Below are positions 26,823 through 36,387 of a DNA stretch of 64,000 nucleotides, one piece after another (position 1 is the first letter of the stretch; each line of letters begins with the position of its first letter). Source of the stretch: Yinghuangia elevatio (GTDB lineage: Bacteria; Actinomycetota; Actinomycetes; Streptomycetales; Streptomycetaceae); the NCBI RefSeq assembly GCF_040649515.1, contig NZ_JBEZFP010000011.1:46903-110902 (forward strand). The letters run 5' to 3'. A program made the translations under genes and the position numbers. Under the pieces are notes generated by a model, which made no database searches, was not told the DNA's origin, and saw only the letters and a list, made by a program, of their open reading frames with translations.

Positions 26823-27583
26823 ACCATTCGCAGGCCGATCAGCGTCAGCCACGGCTCGTGGATGTCGATGACCGACGCCTCGCCGAGGACCAGGGTGGCC
26901 AGGCCTCCGGTGGCCACGACGGTGACCGACTCCGGGTCGTCGGACAGCTCCGCGGCCATGCGCTTGACGACGCCGTCGACCTGGCCGGCGAAGCCGTACA
27001 GGATGCCGGCCTGCATCGCCTCGACGGTGCTCTTGCCGACGACGCTGCGCGGGCGCATCAGCTCGATCTTGCGCAGCTGGGCGCCCCGGGCGCCGAGCGC
27101 GTCGACGGAGATCTCGATGCCGGGGGCGATCGCGCCGCCGATGTACTCGCCCTTGGCGCTGACCGCGTCGAAGGTCGTCGCGGTGCCGAAGTCGACGACG
27201 ATGCACGGGCCGCCGTACAGCTTGATCGCGGCCAGCGCGTTGATGATCCGGTCGGTGCCGACCTCTTTGGGGTTGTCCATGAGGACGGGGACCCCGGTCT
27301 TGACGCCCGGCTCGACGACCACGGCCGGGATGTCGCCGTAGTACCGACGGAACATGTCCCGCATCTCGTGCAGCACCGAGGGCACGGTCGAGCAGACGGC
27401 GATGCCGTCGACGCCGCCCGCGCCGATGAGCGGATGCTGTCCGAGCAGGCCTTGCAGCACGACCGCCAACTCGTCGGCGGTACGCCGCGCGTCGGTGGAG
27501 ATGCGCCAGTGCTCGACGATTTCGTCGCCGTCGAACAGGCCGAGCACGGTGTGCGTGTTGCCTACGTCGATCGTCAGGAGCAT
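26798..27583 (-). CDS. coaX: Type III pantothenate kinase
   Basis: CoaX phosphorylates pantothenate, the first step from vitamin to coenzyme A. The 261-residue ASKHA-fold kinase has the phosphate loop TIDVGNTHTVLGLF (about 4-17), PKEVGTDRIINALA and VDFGTATTFDAV, all type III signatures. AAGGA lies ten bases before ATG 27583. It is downstream of the nad-pan operon on the same strand, with 142 bases between, joining CoA use to beta-alanine and pantoate supply. Confidence 0.95.
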   Translation of the reverse strand: MLLTIDVGNTHTVLGLFDGDEIVEHWRISTDARRTADELAVVLQGLLGQHPLIGAGGVDGIAVCSTVPSVLHEMRDMFRRYYGDIPAVVVEPGVKTGVPVLMDNPKEVGTDRIINALAAIKLYGGPCIVVDFGTATTFDAVSAKGEYIGGAIAPGIEISVDALGARGAQLRKIELMRPRSVVGKSTVEAMQAGILYGFAGQVDGVVKRMAAELSDDPESVTVVATGGLATLVLGEASVIDIHEPWLTLIGLRMVYERNAGA

Positions 27584-27725
27584 CGTCGCGTGTCCTTGGC
27601 TGTGGCGGTGGTCGCGGTCGGGGCGAGGGGGCGGGGCGGGAGCGAGGGTTCGGACGGGACCGGTGGGGACTGCCGGGACCCGGGGGGCGGAACTGTGCAG
27701 AGTACCTCGCGGAGGAGCGGGCAAG

Positions 27726-28607
27726 TCAGTCGCGGAGGTCCACGCCGATGTCGAGGATCGGCGCGGAGTGGGTGAGCGCGCCGACCGCGAGGTAGTCGAC
27801 GCCGGTCGCGGCCACCTCGCGGGCGGTGTCCAGGGTCAGGCCGCCGCTGGATTCCAGGCGCGCGCGGCCGGCGACCAGGGCCACCGCCTCGCGCAGCTGG
27901 TGCGGCGTCATGTTGTCCAGCAGGATCAGGTCCGCCCCGGCGTCGAGCACCGGCGGGATCTGGTCCAGGTGGTCGACCTCGACCTCGACGGGGACGTCCG
28001 GGAAGGCCTCGCGTACGGCCCGGAAGGCCTCCGCCACGCCGCCCGCCGCCACCACGTGGTTGTCCTTGACCATCGCGGCGTCGGACAGCGACATGCGGTG
28101 GTTCACGCCCCCGCCGCAGCGCACCGCGTACTTCTCCAGCGCCCGAAGGCCGGGGGTGGTCTTGCGGGTGTCGCGGATCGCCGCGCCGGTGCCCGCGACG
28201 GTGTCGACCCACTCGCGCGTCAGGGTCGCGATGCCGGAGAGGCGGCACAGCAGGTTGAGCGCGGAGCGTTCGGCGGTCAGCAGGTCGCGGGTCGCGCCGG
28301 TGGCGGTGAAGAGCACCTGGCCGCGGGCGACGCGGTCGCCGTCGGCGGCAAAGCGCTCGATGGTGACGTCCGGGCCGCAGACGGCCTCGACGACGGCCTC
28401 GGCGACCGGGATCCCGGCGACGACGCCGACGATACGCGCGGTGAAGTCGGCATGCCCGCGCGCGTCCGCCGACACGGTCGCGACCGAGGTGACGTCGACG
28501 CCGCCGTCCAGGTCCTCGGCGACGGTCGCGCGCACCAGCGCCTCGACCGCGGCCGGGTCCAGACCGGCCTTGGCCAGGCGGGACGTGAGGTCCGGGGTGA
28601 GGGTCAC
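27726..28607 (-). CDS. nadC: Nicotinate-nucleotide pyrophosphorylase (carboxylating)
   Basis: NadC condenses quinolinate with PRPP to nicotinate mononucleotide in de novo NAD synthesis. The 293-residue protein shows the substrate-binding segments RDTRKTTPGLRALEKYAVRCGGGVNHR and ESSGGL near the C-terminus and the barrel strand VEVEVDHLDQ. GTG at 28607 lies in a GTGA overlap with the nadB stop; the longer frame upstream is nadB in another phase. Confidence 0.96.
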   Translation of the reverse strand: MTLTPDLTSRLAKAGLDPAAVEALVRATVAEDLDGGVDVTSVATVSADARGHADFTARIVGVVAGIPVAEAVVEAVCGPDVTIERFAADGDRVARGQVLFTATGATRDLLTAERSALNLLCRLSGIATLTREWVDTVAGTGAAIRDTRKTTPGLRALEKYAVRCGGGVNHRMSLSDAAMVKDNHVVAAGGVAEAFRAVREAFPDVPVEVEVDHLDQIPPVLDAGADLILLDNMTPHQLREAVALVAGRARLESSGGLTLDTAREVAATGVDYLAVGALTHSAPILDIGVDLRD

Positions 28608-30232
28608 GGCTTCTCCTTCGGCTCGTACGTCAGGTCGAGGCGGCCGCCGGTCATCGTGGCCACGACGTGCCCCAGCCAGTCCTTGTCGTCGGCGTCCGGG
28701 AAGTCCTCGCGCCAGTGGCAGCCGCGCGTCTCCTCGCGGTCGTACGCCGCCGCGGCCAGCGCGCTCGCGACCGTGTGCAGATTGGTCGCCTCCCACGCCT
28801 CCGTGCACGGGTCGGACCCGGTGCGGGCGGCGAGTTCGTCCAGCACGCGCTTCGTCTCCCGCAGGCTGTCGCGGCTGCGCAGCACCCCGGCGCCCGCGGT
28901 CATCGCGCGCTGCAGCGGCAGGCGTACGCCGGGGTCCAACAGCGCCGCCTCGCCCACCGGTTCGGCGGGCTCGCGGCGCGGCGGCAGGTCGCGGGCCAGG
29001 TCCGCGGCGATCCGCTCGGCGAAGACCAGGCCCTCCAGGAGGGAGTTGGAGGCCAGGCGGTTCGCGCCGTGCACGCCGGTGCAGGCGACCTCGCCGCAGG
29101 CGTACAGGCCGGGCACGGACGTACGCCCGTCCAGGTCGGTACGCACGCCGCCGCTCGCGTAGTGCGCCGCCGGCGCGACCGGGATGGGCTGGTGCGCCGG
29201 TTCGATCCCGTGCGCCCGGCAGGCCGCCAGGATCGTCGGGAAGCGCTCGGCCCACATGCGCTCGCCGAAGTGCCGTGCGTCCAGGTACATGTGCTCGGCG
29301 CCCGTCTCGGCCATCCGGCGCATGATGCCCTTCGCGACGATGTCACGCGGGGCCAGCTCGCCGAGCGGGTGACGACCCGTCATGAACCGTGTGCCGTCGG
29401 CGTCGACGAGGTGCGCGCCCTCGCCGCGCACCGCCTCGGAGACGAGTGGCTTCTGCCCTTCCGCCCCCGAGCCGACCCACAGCACCGTCGGATGGAACTG
29501 CACGAACTCCAGGTCGGTCACCTCGGCGCCGGCCCGCATCGCGAGCGCGACGCCGTCGCCGGTGGAGACGTGGGGATTGGTGGTGGACGAGAAGATCTGG
29601 CCCATGCCGCCGGCGGCCAGGACGACCGCGCGCCCGTGCACGGCGCCCACGCCGTCCCGCGCCCCCTCGCCCATGACGTGCAGTGTGACACCGCACGCGC
29701 GGCCCTCGTCGTCCAGCAACAGGTCGAGCACGAGGGCGTGTTCGATGACCTCGATGCCCGCGTCCTGCACCGCGTGCACCAGCGCGCGCGATATCTCCGC
29801 ACCGGTGGCGTCGCCGCCCGCGTGCGCGATCCGGTTGCGCAGGTGCCCGCCTTCACGTGTCAGCAGGATCCGGCCCTCGGCGTCGCGGTCGAACTCCGCG
29901 CCGACCGACATGAGTCGGCGTACCGCGTCGGGCCCCTCGGTCACCAGGGCCCGCACGGCATCCTCGTCGCACAGCCCGACCCCCGCGACGAGGGTGTCCT
30001 GCATGTGCTGCTCGGGGGTGTCGCCGTCGCCGAGCGCGGCCGCGATGCCGCCCTGCGCCCAGCGGGTCGAACCCTCGTCGAGGACCGCCTTGGTCACCAC
30101 GAGCACGCTGCCCACGGCGCGGGCGCGCAGCGCGGCGGTCAGGCCCGCGACACCGGAGCCGACGACGATGACGTCGGCGTACGTGGTCCAGCCGGGGGCC
30201 TGCGCGGCGAGGCGGGTCGGGTAGGTGGTCAC
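28604..30232 (-). CDS. nadB: L-aspartate oxidase
   Basis: This flavoenzyme oxidises aspartate to iminoaspartate, the first step of de novo NAD synthesis. The 542-residue protein has the FAD dinucleotide motif [15 protein letters not shown] (about 21-35), [13 protein letters not shown], the conserved [10 protein letters not shown] and [17 protein letters not shown] of the succinate dehydrogenase/NadB flavoprotein fold, and a C-terminal helical domain. The GTG start overlaps the panD stop by 4 bases. No nadA is in the window. Confidence 0.96.
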   Translation of the reverse strand: MTTYPTRLAAQAPGWTTYADVIVVGSGVAGLTAALRARAVGSVLVVTKAVLDEGSTRWAQGGIAAALGDGDTPEQHMQDTLVAGVGLCDEDAVRALVTEGPDAVRRLMSVGAEFDRDAEGRILLTREGGHLRNRIAHAGGDATGAEISRALVHAVQDAGIEVIEHALVLDLLLDDEGRACGVTLHVMGEGARDGVGAVHGRAVVLAAGGMGQIFSSTTNPHVSTGDGVALAMRAGAEVTDLEFVQFHPTVLWVGSGAEGQKPLVSEAVRGEGAHLVDADGTRFMTGRHPLGELAPRDIVAKGIMRRMAETGAEHMYLDARHFGERMWAERFPTILAACRAHGIEPAHQPIPVAPAAHYASGGVRTDLDGRTSVPGLYACGEVACTGVHGANRLASNSLLEGLVFAERIAADLARDLPPRREPAEPVGEAALLDPGVRLPLQRAMTAGAGVLRSRDSLRETKRVLDELAARTGSDPCTEAWEATNLHTVASALAAAAYDREETRGCHWREDFPDADDKDWLGHVVATMTGGRLDLTYEPKEKP

Positions 30233-30831
30233 CGGGTCGCCGCTTCTGGGACCCCAGCGGTCGTGGACGACTTCCCGCCCGGGGACGAACCCCCGGAGGA
30301 CACAGCAGCCTTCGCGGCTTTCTTCGCGGCCTTCTCGGCAGCCTTCTTGGCAGCCTTGTCGGCCACCTTCGCGGCCTTCGCAGTCACCGCGGCCTCGGCG
30401 TCAGCCCCGCCGTCGCGCTGCGCCGGTACGTCGCCCCGCACCAGCTCGCTCCCGGCCGGGACTTCGGCCGGGTCGTGGCCCGTCCCGGTGATCCGGTTCG
30501 CGCCGTCGACGAAGACCACGCGCGGCTTCATGTCGCGCGCTTCCTCGTCGGTGACCTGCGCGTACGCGATGATGATCACCAGGTCGCCGGTGTGCACGAG
30601 CCGCGCCGCCGCCCCGTTGATGCCGATGATCCCGGTGCCGCGCGGGCCCGCGATCGTGTACGTCTCCAATCGGGCGCCGTTGTCGATGTCGACGATGTGG
30701 ACGAGTTCGCCGGGCAGCAGGTCGGCGGCGTCGAGCAGGTCTTCGTCGATGGTGACCGAACCGACGTAGTGCAGGTCCGCCTGGGTCACGGTGGCCCGGT
30801 GGATCTTGGACTTGAACATCGTGCGCATCAT
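30229..30831 (-). CDS. panD: Aspartate 1-decarboxylase with Lys/Ala-rich C-terminal tail
   Basis: PanD makes beta-alanine for pantothenate. The self-processing pyruvoyl enzyme keeps Tyr22 and the Gly24-Ser25 cleavage site (HYVGSVTID), with numbering that fits the first of two ATGs. The core ends near residue 120, the usual length being 115-140. Here it continues to 200 residues with a tail whose segment 149-175 is almost only Ala and Lys ([18 protein letters not shown]), like the basic tails of histone H1-like or HupS nucleoid proteins. Overlaps couple it to panC and nadB. Confidence 0.95.
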   Translation of the reverse strand: MMRTMFKSKIHRATVTQADLHYVGSVTIDEDLLDAADLLPGELVHIVDIDNGARLETYTIAGPRGTGIIGINGAAARLVHTGDLVIIIAYAQVTDEEARDMKPRVVFVDGANRITGTGHDPAEVPAGSELVRGDVPAQRDGGADAEAAVTAKAAKVADKAAKKAAEKAAKKAAKAAVSSGGSSPGGKSSTTAGVPEAATR

Positions 30832-31763
30832 GACCGTGCTCCTGCGATGACCAGGGGGACATTGTCGATCAGGCGGGTCGTGCCGACCCGTGCGGCGACG
30901 GCGAGGACGGCCGGGCCGGAGTGGTGCTCGGGCACCTCGGTGAACGTGGCGGGGTCCACGAGCGCGAGGTAGTCGAGTTCGAGGGGCGGGGACGCGGTCG
31001 CGGCCTTCCCGAGGACGGCTGACGCGGCGTCATGGACCGCCTGGGGGCCGCGACTTGCCGTCGCCTCCGCCTCCCCGGCCCGCAGGGCGCGGCTGAGCGC
31101 GAGGGCGGTGACGCGGTCGGCGTCCGAGAGGTAGCGGTTGCGGCTGGACAGCGCGAGGCCGTCGGGCTCGCGGACGGTCGGGACGCCGACGATCTCGTGG
31201 TCGAAGTTGAGGTCGGCGACCATGCGGCGGATCAGGGCGAGTTGCTGCGCGTCCTTCTCGCCGAAGAACGCGGCGATGTGGGGATGGCCCACCATCGGCG
31301 CCGTGAGGTGCAGCAGCTTGGCGACCACGGTCAGCATGCCGTCGAAGTGGCCGGGCCGGGAGGCCCCTTCGAGGACCGTGCCCATGGGCCCGGCGGTGAC
31401 GCGCACCTGCGGATCGCCGCCCGGGTAGACGTCCTGGACCGTCGGCGCGAACACGATGCTCGCGCCGGCGTCACGGCACACGTCGACGTCGGCGTCGAGC
31501 GTGCGCGGGTAGCGGTCGAGGTCTTCGTTCGCGCCGAACTGGAGCGGGTTGACGAAGACGGTCACGACGACCTGTCCGTGCTTCCCCACCCGTTCGCGGG
31601 CCGCCCGCACGAGCGCGGCGTGCCCGTCGTGGAGCGCGCCCATCGTCATGACGACCGCCCACGGACGCGGCGGCATGACCAGGTTCTCGCGGAACTCCTG
31701 GAACTCCGCGAGGCTCCGCGCGACCGGGATGTCGCGGCCCCGCCTGCTCAGGAACCCCATCAC
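30828..31763 (-). CDS. panC: Pantoate--beta-alanine ligase (pantothenate synthetase)
   Basis: PanC joins pantoate and beta-alanine using ATP. The 311-residue protein has the nucleotidyltransferase HxGH motif [11 protein letters not shown] (about 41-51), [11 protein letters not shown] and the KMSKS-like LSSRNRYL. It is slightly longer than E. coli PanC at the N-terminus. The start is GTG at 31763, or the ATG just inside; both overlap the stop of the DUF2520 gene. It sits immediately upstream of panD, whose product supplies its beta-alanine. Confidence 0.96.
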   Translation of the reverse strand: MMGFLSRRGRDIPVARSLAEFQEFRENLVMPPRPWAVVMTMGALHDGHAALVRAARERVGKHGQVVVTVFVNPLQFGANEDLDRYPRTLDADVDVCRDAGASIVFAPTVQDVYPGGDPQVRVTAGPMGTVLEGASRPGHFDGMLTVVAKLLHLTAPMVGHPHIAAFFGEKDAQQLALIRRMVADLNFDHEIVGVPTVREPDGLALSSRNRYLSDADRVTALALSRALRAGEAEATASRGPQAVHDAASAVLGKAATASPPLELDYLALVDPATFTEVPEHHSGPAVLAVAARVGTTRLIDNVPLVIAGARS

Positions 31764-32698
31764 ACGCCCCCTTCCGCCAGCACGTCCAACAGCGCCTCGG
31801 CGGACTCCGGCTTGAGCAGCCCGGCGGTCAGCGCGCGGTCGGCGGTGAGGCGGGCCATCGCGATGTACGCGGCAAGCGCCTCGGGGGCGACGCGGCGCAG
31901 TTCGGCGACGTGCGCCGCGACCGTCCCGGCGTCGCCGCGCGCGACCGGGCCGGTCAGCGCGAGGTCGCCGGACCGCAGCGCGTTGTCGAGCGCCGCGCCG
32001 AGCAGCGGGCCGAGCATGCGGTCAGGGGCGCGTACGCCCGCTGCCGCGAGCAGGTCGCGCGACTGGGCGACGAGGGTGACCAGGTGGTTCGCGCCGTTGG
32101 CGAGGGCGACGTGGTAGAGCGGGCGGGCGGATTCGTCGATCCACTCGGGCTCGCCGCCCATCTCGACGACCAGCGCCTCGGCGACCGGCCGCAGCACCTC
32201 GGGGGCGGTCACCCCGAACGAGCAGCCGACCAGCCGCTGCACGTCCACGGACGTACCGGTGAAGGTCATGACCGGGTGCAGCGCGAGGGGCAACGCCCCG
32301 GCGCGCGCCGCCTCTTCGAGGATGGAGACGCCGAAGCGCCCGGACGTGTGCACGAGCAGTTGGCCGGGCTTGAGCGCACCGGTGGACGCCAGTCCGGACA
32401 CCAGGTCCTGGAGTGCGTCGTCGGGGACGGTGAGCAGGACGAGGTCGGCGCGCGCGATCACGTCCTGCGGTGTGGTGAGCGGCACGCCCGGCAGCAGGTC
32501 CTCGACGCGTCGGCGGGACGCGTCCGAGACGCCGGAGGCGGCGACGACGTGGTGGCCCGCGAGGGCGAGGGCGGCGGCGAGCGGTGCGCCGACGCGTCCC
32601 GCGCCGACGACACCGACCGCCAGGCGGGCGGGTCGGTCCGCGGGGTCCGTGGGGCGGGGCCGCCGTTGGGGTACGGCGAGGGGGTCGTTGTCGTTCAC
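31760..32698 (-). CDS. Rossmann-like/DUF2520 protein, probable pantothenate-pathway reductase
   Basis: The 312-residue protein has an N-terminal Rossmann dinucleotide site [22 protein letters not shown] (about 28-49) and a C-terminal helical DUF2520 domain ([19 protein letters not shown]). This is the fold of 6-phosphogluconate and ketopantoate reductases. Genes of this family lie directly before panC-panD in actinobacteria, so a ketopantoate reductase-like role is a reasonable inference; it is not proven. GTG 32698 has GGAAGG six bases upstream. It is the first gene of the coupled pan-nad run. Confidence 0.82.
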   Translation of the reverse strand: MNDNDPLAVPQRRPRPTDPADRPARLAVGVVGAGRVGAPLAAALALAGHHVVAASGVSDASRRRVEDLLPGVPLTTPQDVIARADLVLLTVPDDALQDLVSGLASTGALKPGQLLVHTSGRFGVSILEEAARAGALPLALHPVMTFTGTSVDVQRLVGCSFGVTAPEVLRPVAEALVVEMGGEPEWIDESARPLYHVALANGANHLVTLVAQSRDLLAAAGVRAPDRMLGPLLGAALDNALRSGDLALTGPVARGDAGTVAAHVAELRRVAPEALAAYIAMARLTADRALTAGLLKPESAEALLDVLAEGGV

Positions 32699-32758
32699 GA
32701 TGGCCTTCCGTTCCAGTCCGCGGTGGGTACCGGACGAGTACTGGCCTGATCAGCGTAC

Positions 32759-33316
32759 TCAGGTGGGGGGCGGGCCGAATCGCGGGTGGCCTCCCGGCCG
32801 GGGGACGTGGAGGGGCGCATACACCGGCACAGCGGGGTGCCCCGGCCCCGCGGCGTACGGGAGTACGTCGCCCGCGGCGGGCTCCGCGCCGGCCGCCGGG
32901 CGGCGCAGCAGGCTGGGGCCGCGCATTCCGACGGCGCCGAGGCCGGTGAGGACCAGGCCCGTGAGCAGCAGCGTCGCGGTGACTATGCGGGCGGCGAGGG
33001 CCGCGCGGGGGCCGTTCTCGGTGCGCAGCGTGTAGGAGGAGGCGCCGCGGCCGGCGGGTTCGGCACGCAGGCCGTCGGCGGCGGGGGCCGCACCGGAAGA
33101 GGTGCCGGGAGCACTGCCGGAAGAGGCGCCGGATGCGGTGTCGGATGCGGTGTCGGCGGTGCCGTACGCCGCGGCGCGCACTTGTGCGGAATGACGCGGG
33201 CCGTCAGGGGTACTCCTGTTCGAGTCCCCACCGAACACCCCCGTGGCGGTGACGATGCCCACCGCGGATATCGCGAGCGCGGACCTGAGGGCCACGCGAG
33301 CCATGAGCTTGCGCAT
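32759..33316 (-). CDS. Hypothetical secreted/membrane protein
   Basis: The 185-residue product has an N-terminal hydrophobic segment (about 10-30), a Ser/Ala/Thr/Gly-rich extracellular stretch with SGASSGSAPG-type repeats, a membrane helix at about 107-129 (ARIVTATLLLTGLVLTGLGAVG) and a Pro/Gly/His-rich tail. GGAGG lies five bases before the ATG. No family was recognised. It may be transcribed with the DUF2520-pan genes downstream, 60 bases away. Confidence 0.6.
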   Translation of the reverse strand: MRKLMARVALRSALAISAVGIVTATGVFGGDSNRSTPDGPRHSAQVRAAAYGTADTASDTASGASSGSAPGTSSGAAPAADGLRAEPAGRGASSYTLRTENGPRAALAARIVTATLLLTGLVLTGLGAVGMRGPSLLRRPAAGAEPAAGDVLPYAAGPGHPAVPVYAPLHVPRPGGHPRFGPPPT

Positions 33317-33399
33317 GTGAACCTCCGACCCTCAGGGGAACATACCGCCTGATATCGCGCATATCGGCTCATTTCACAGTTCCCAGCAGGAGAAAACGA

Positions 33400-33432
33400 A
33401 ACCCCCGGACCGCACGGGGCGGTCCGGGGGTT
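33400..33432 (-). terminator. Terminator downstream of the P450 gene
   Basis: A perfect 14-base stem (33400-33413 with 33419-33432) closes a 5-base loop, with AA/TT at the base, in the gap between the P450 and the hypothetical gene. Confidence 0.7.
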
Positions 33433-33557
33433 CGGCGTGGAGGTCGGCTCGGCAACCGGTAGAGGTGCAACCGGTGGAGGCGCACCGGGGAGGTCGGCGG
33501 GGCGAGCGGGGCTGCGCGCTCCCGCGGACGGGAGGGCGCAGCGGTCCGCCGGGCGGC

Positions 33558-34784
33558 TCAGGCGCGGTGCAGGCGTACCGGCAGTTCCGCCAGGGCGTTG
33601 TTGAGGTTCGAGCGGACGCGGCGGGGCTCGCCGGTCAGTTCGATGCGCGGGAACGTGGCGAGCAACTCCTCGAAGAACACCCGGCCCTCCAAACGGGCGA
33701 TGTGCACGCCCAGGCAGAAGTGCTCCGCGAAACCGAACGACAGATGCGGGTTCGGGCGGCGGAAGATGTCGAAGCTCTGCGCGTCCTCGAACACCTCCTC
33801 GTCGCGGTTCGCCGACGTGTAGTACATGGCGACCTTGTCGCCCGCCTTGATCCGCACGCCGCGCAGTTCGACGTCCTGGGTCGCGGTGCGGCGGAAGTAG
33901 TGCAGCGGGTTCGCCCAGCGCAGGATCTCCTCGACCGCGCCGGGCACCAGCGACGGGTCCTCGCGCAGGGCGGTGAACTGGTCCGGATGGGTGAGCAGCG
34001 CGTGCAGGCCGGCCGCCAGCATGGTCTTGGTGGTGTCGTTGCCGGCCGTCACCAGCTGCACGAAGAACATGCCGAAGTCGATGTCCGACATCCGCTTCCC
34101 GGCGAACTCCGACTCCAGGATCAGCGTCGTCAGGTCCTCCGGCGGCTCCTCGGCGCTGTCCAACTCCGACCGACGCTTCATGGCGAAGCCGATGGCGTAC
34201 TTCGCCATCTCGATCGACGCCGCGCCCGGGCCGTAGCCGTCCTCCTCGGTGCCGCCGACCTCGGGGTCCTGGCCCGTGGTGTTCCGCTCGGCCAGCCGGT
34301 GGATGTAGTCCCAGTCCTCCTGCGGCAGGCCCATCAGCTCGCCGATGACCTGCGTCGGGAGGCTGGAGGTGACGTCGTGCACGAACTCGACGTCGCCGTC
34401 GAGCCGGGCGAATATCTCGCGGCAGATCTCCCGGATACGGGCCTCCATGCCGCCGACGACCTTCGCGGTGAAGGACTTCACCAGCGGCTTGCGGTACTGC
34501 CGGTGGCGCGGCGGGTCCATGGCCAGCAGGCTGCCGCGCAGCGCCGCCAGGCGCGCCTCGTCCAGGTCCTCCAGGACGATGCCGCCGCGCTCGGCCGAGA
34601 ACAGCTCGGAGTGCTGGGAGACATACTCGACGTCAGTGTGCTTGAGCACCGCCCAGTAACCCGGCTCGCCGGGCATGTCCTGCCAGAACACCGGCTGGGT
34701 GCGGCGGAGTTCGGTGAACAGCTCGTGCGGCGGGCCGGCGATGTACAGGTCGGGCGTGTAGATGTCCGGGACGGTCGTGGTCAT
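33558..34784 (-). CDS. Cytochrome P450
   Basis: The 408-residue soluble bacterial P450 has the I-helix oxygen-activation motif AGNDTT (247-252), ExxR at E286-R289, and the heme loop SFGFAEHFCLG with the cysteine ligand at 357. Alanine replaces the usual Gly two residues before the His in the loop. Wording such as ETRHRQYRK-like DPPRHRQYRKP and PLHYFRRTATQDVEL recalls steroid/alkane hydroxylases (CYP124/125-like), but the substrate is not determined. It is downstream of a cupin gene by 62 bases, probably in one operon. Confidence 0.93.
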   Translation of the reverse strand: MTTTVPDIYTPDLYIAGPPHELFTELRRTQPVFWQDMPGEPGYWAVLKHTDVEYVSQHSELFSAERGGIVLEDLDEARLAALRGSLLAMDPPRHRQYRKPLVKSFTAKVVGGMEARIREICREIFARLDGDVEFVHDVTSSLPTQVIGELMGLPQEDWDYIHRLAERNTTGQDPEVGGTEEDGYGPGAASIEMAKYAIGFAMKRRSELDSAEEPPEDLTTLILESEFAGKRMSDIDFGMFFVQLVTAGNDTTKTMLAAGLHALLTHPDQFTALREDPSLVPGAVEEILRWANPLHYFRRTATQDVELRGVRIKAGDKVAMYYTSANRDEEVFEDAQSFDIFRRPNPHLSFGFAEHFCLGVHIARLEGRVFFEELLATFPRIELTGEPRRVRSNLNNALAELPVRLHRA

Positions 34785-34846
34785 CGCAGGGGGACCCCTT
34801 TGGTGGCGGCTGGGAGGCAGCGTCGGCGGCTGTCGGGTGTCGGCGG

Positions 34847-35311
34847 TTACGCGACGAGGACGTTCGGACGGCCGAAGCCCTGAGCCTCGCACAGCGCGTA
34901 GTAGGCGCGGAGCGTTCCCGGGCCGTCCGTGACCGACTCGATCGTGGTCCCGTCGGCGGCCAGGTTGAGGTTGGCGCCGTACATCTGGAACCACACCCGG
35001 GTGTCCGCCTCGAGGCAGGTGAGGGTGTGCACCGAGCCCGCGGGCTCGTAGAGGAAGGACCCGGCGCGGTTGACGTAGTCGTACTCGGCGTACTTCCACG
35101 CCCCGGCGGTCGTGTAGGCGTAGACCGGGCCGGTGTGCCGGTGGATCGGGGCCTGGAAGCCCGCCTGGAAGACGTTCTCGACGATCCACAGGCCTTCCTG
35201 CGGCTTGACGCAGAGGACCTTCAGCTTGTTGCCGCCGCCGATCTCGACGAAGGGCAGGTCGTCCGCTCCGATGTGAATCGACAGGTCGGGGCCGTCGGCA
35301 AGGGTGGTCAT
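34847..35311 (-). CDS. Cupin protein, 2,4'-dihydroxyacetophenone dioxygenase-like
   Basis: The 154-residue single-domain cupin has metal-site wording GFQAPIHRHTGPVYAYT and GSFLYEPAGSVHTL. It resembles the acetophenone dioxygenase/ChrR-type cupins, which cleave or bind small aromatic ketones with a metal ion. AGGAGG lies five bases before ATG 35311. It is the first gene of the cupin-P450 operon and divergent from an SDR dehydrogenase gene. Confidence 0.8.
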   Translation of the reverse strand: MTTLADGPDLSIHIGADDLPFVEIGGGNKLKVLCVKPQEGLWIVENVFQAGFQAPIHRHTGPVYAYTTAGAWKYAEYDYVNRAGSFLYEPAGSVHTLTCLEADTRVWFQMYGANLNLAADGTTIESVTDGPGTLRAYYALCEAQGFGRPNVLVA

Positions 35312-35336
35312 GGTGCCTCCTGATGCTGCGTCATTT

Positions 35337-35353
35337 CTGTAACGGTGTAACAG
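35337..35353. promoter_or_regulatory. Imperfect dyad between the cupin and SDR genes
   Basis: CTGTAACGGTGTAACAG matches its own reverse complement at 12 of 17 positions. It sits 26 bases upstream of the cupin start in the divergent promoter region, a good place for a TetR-type operator. No regulator gene lies beside it. Confidence 0.4.
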
Positions 35354-35483
35354 CATGCCTCAGGGGGCCATCGGTTTCGAGGGCCGGTTTGGAGTACTGA
35401 TCCGGAGGGGGAGGATGGGTCGGTACGCGCGCGGCGGACGCCGCCGGGGGCATCGGGCGCGCGTATCGGGAGGGGTACGGCAC

Positions 35484-36338
35484 ATGGGGCAGGGTCAGGG
35501 CGGCACGCGCGGCCTGTTGGACGGCAAGGTCGCGGTGGTCACGGGCGGTGCCAACGGCATCGGCCGGGCGTGCTGCGAGCGCTTCGCCGAGGAGGGCGCG
35601 GACGTCGTCGTCGCGGACATCCTCGACGAGCAGGGGATAGACACCATCGCCGCGGTCGAGAAGAAGGGCCGCCGCGCCGCGTACATGCACGCGGACGCGA
35701 GCAGCCCGACCGACAACGAGACCGTCATGCAGCACGCCGTCGACGTCTTCGGCGGCATCGACATCCTGGTGACCGCCGCCGGGATCTCGACCGCGGACTA
35801 CCGCAGCGACAAACCGGAGATCGTCGCCCGCAAGGCCGCCAAGCACGCGCGCGAGCAGCCCGACCCGATGCGCCGCTTCACCGAACTGCGGCTCGCGGAG
35901 TGGCAGAAGGTCCTGGACGTCAACCTGACCGGCACGCTGCTGGCCGTGCAGGCGGCGTCGCGCGTCATGCTCGACCTCAAGAAGCGCGGCTCGATCATCA
36001 CCATCGCGTCGATCGCGGCCAAGCACCCGGAGGCCGGCGCGCCCGCGTACTCGGTGTCCAAGGCCGGGGTCTGGATGCTCACCAAGTACGCCGCCCGCGT
36101 GCTGGGCCCGGCCGGGATCCGGGTGAACGCGATCGGCCCCGGCTTCATCGAGACCAACATGACGGCGGTGGTACGCGGACTCCCGGACCTGGAGGAACGC
36201 CTCCTGGCCAACGTCCCGCTCGGACGCATGGGCACCGCCCGCGAGGTCGCGGACGCGGCGCTGTTCCTGGCCAGCCAGCAGTCGTCGTACTTCACCGGCG
36301 AGATGCTGCACCCGGACGGCGGCTTCTACACCGACTGA
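35484..36338 (+). CDS. Short-chain dehydrogenase/reductase
   Basis: The 284-residue classical SDR has the cofactor motif TGGANGIG (about 18-25), NAG-like TAAG, the catalytic Ser in SIASIAAK and the YxxxK pair in YSVSK. GGGAGGGG lies about eight bases before ATG 35484. Together with the divergent cupin and P450 it probably acts in oxidation of an alcohol in a small catabolic pathway. The substrate is unknown. Confidence 0.93.
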   Translation: MGQGQGGTRGLLDGKVAVVTGGANGIGRACCERFAEEGADVVVADILDEQGIDTIAAVEKKGRRAAYMHADASSPTDNETVMQHAVDVFGGIDILVTAAGISTADYRSDKPEIVARKAAKHAREQPDPMRRFTELRLAEWQKVLDVNLTGTLLAVQAASRVMLDLKKRGSIITIASIAAKHPEAGAPAYSVSKAGVWMLTKYAARVLGPAGIRVNAIGPGFIETNMTAVVRGLPDLEERLLANVPLGRMGTAREVADAALFLASQQSSYFTGEMLHPDGGFYTD

Positions 36339-36387
36339 CTCCGCGGACGCGCCCGGCGCCGCGCGGACCGGCCGGACCGGCTGGCCG

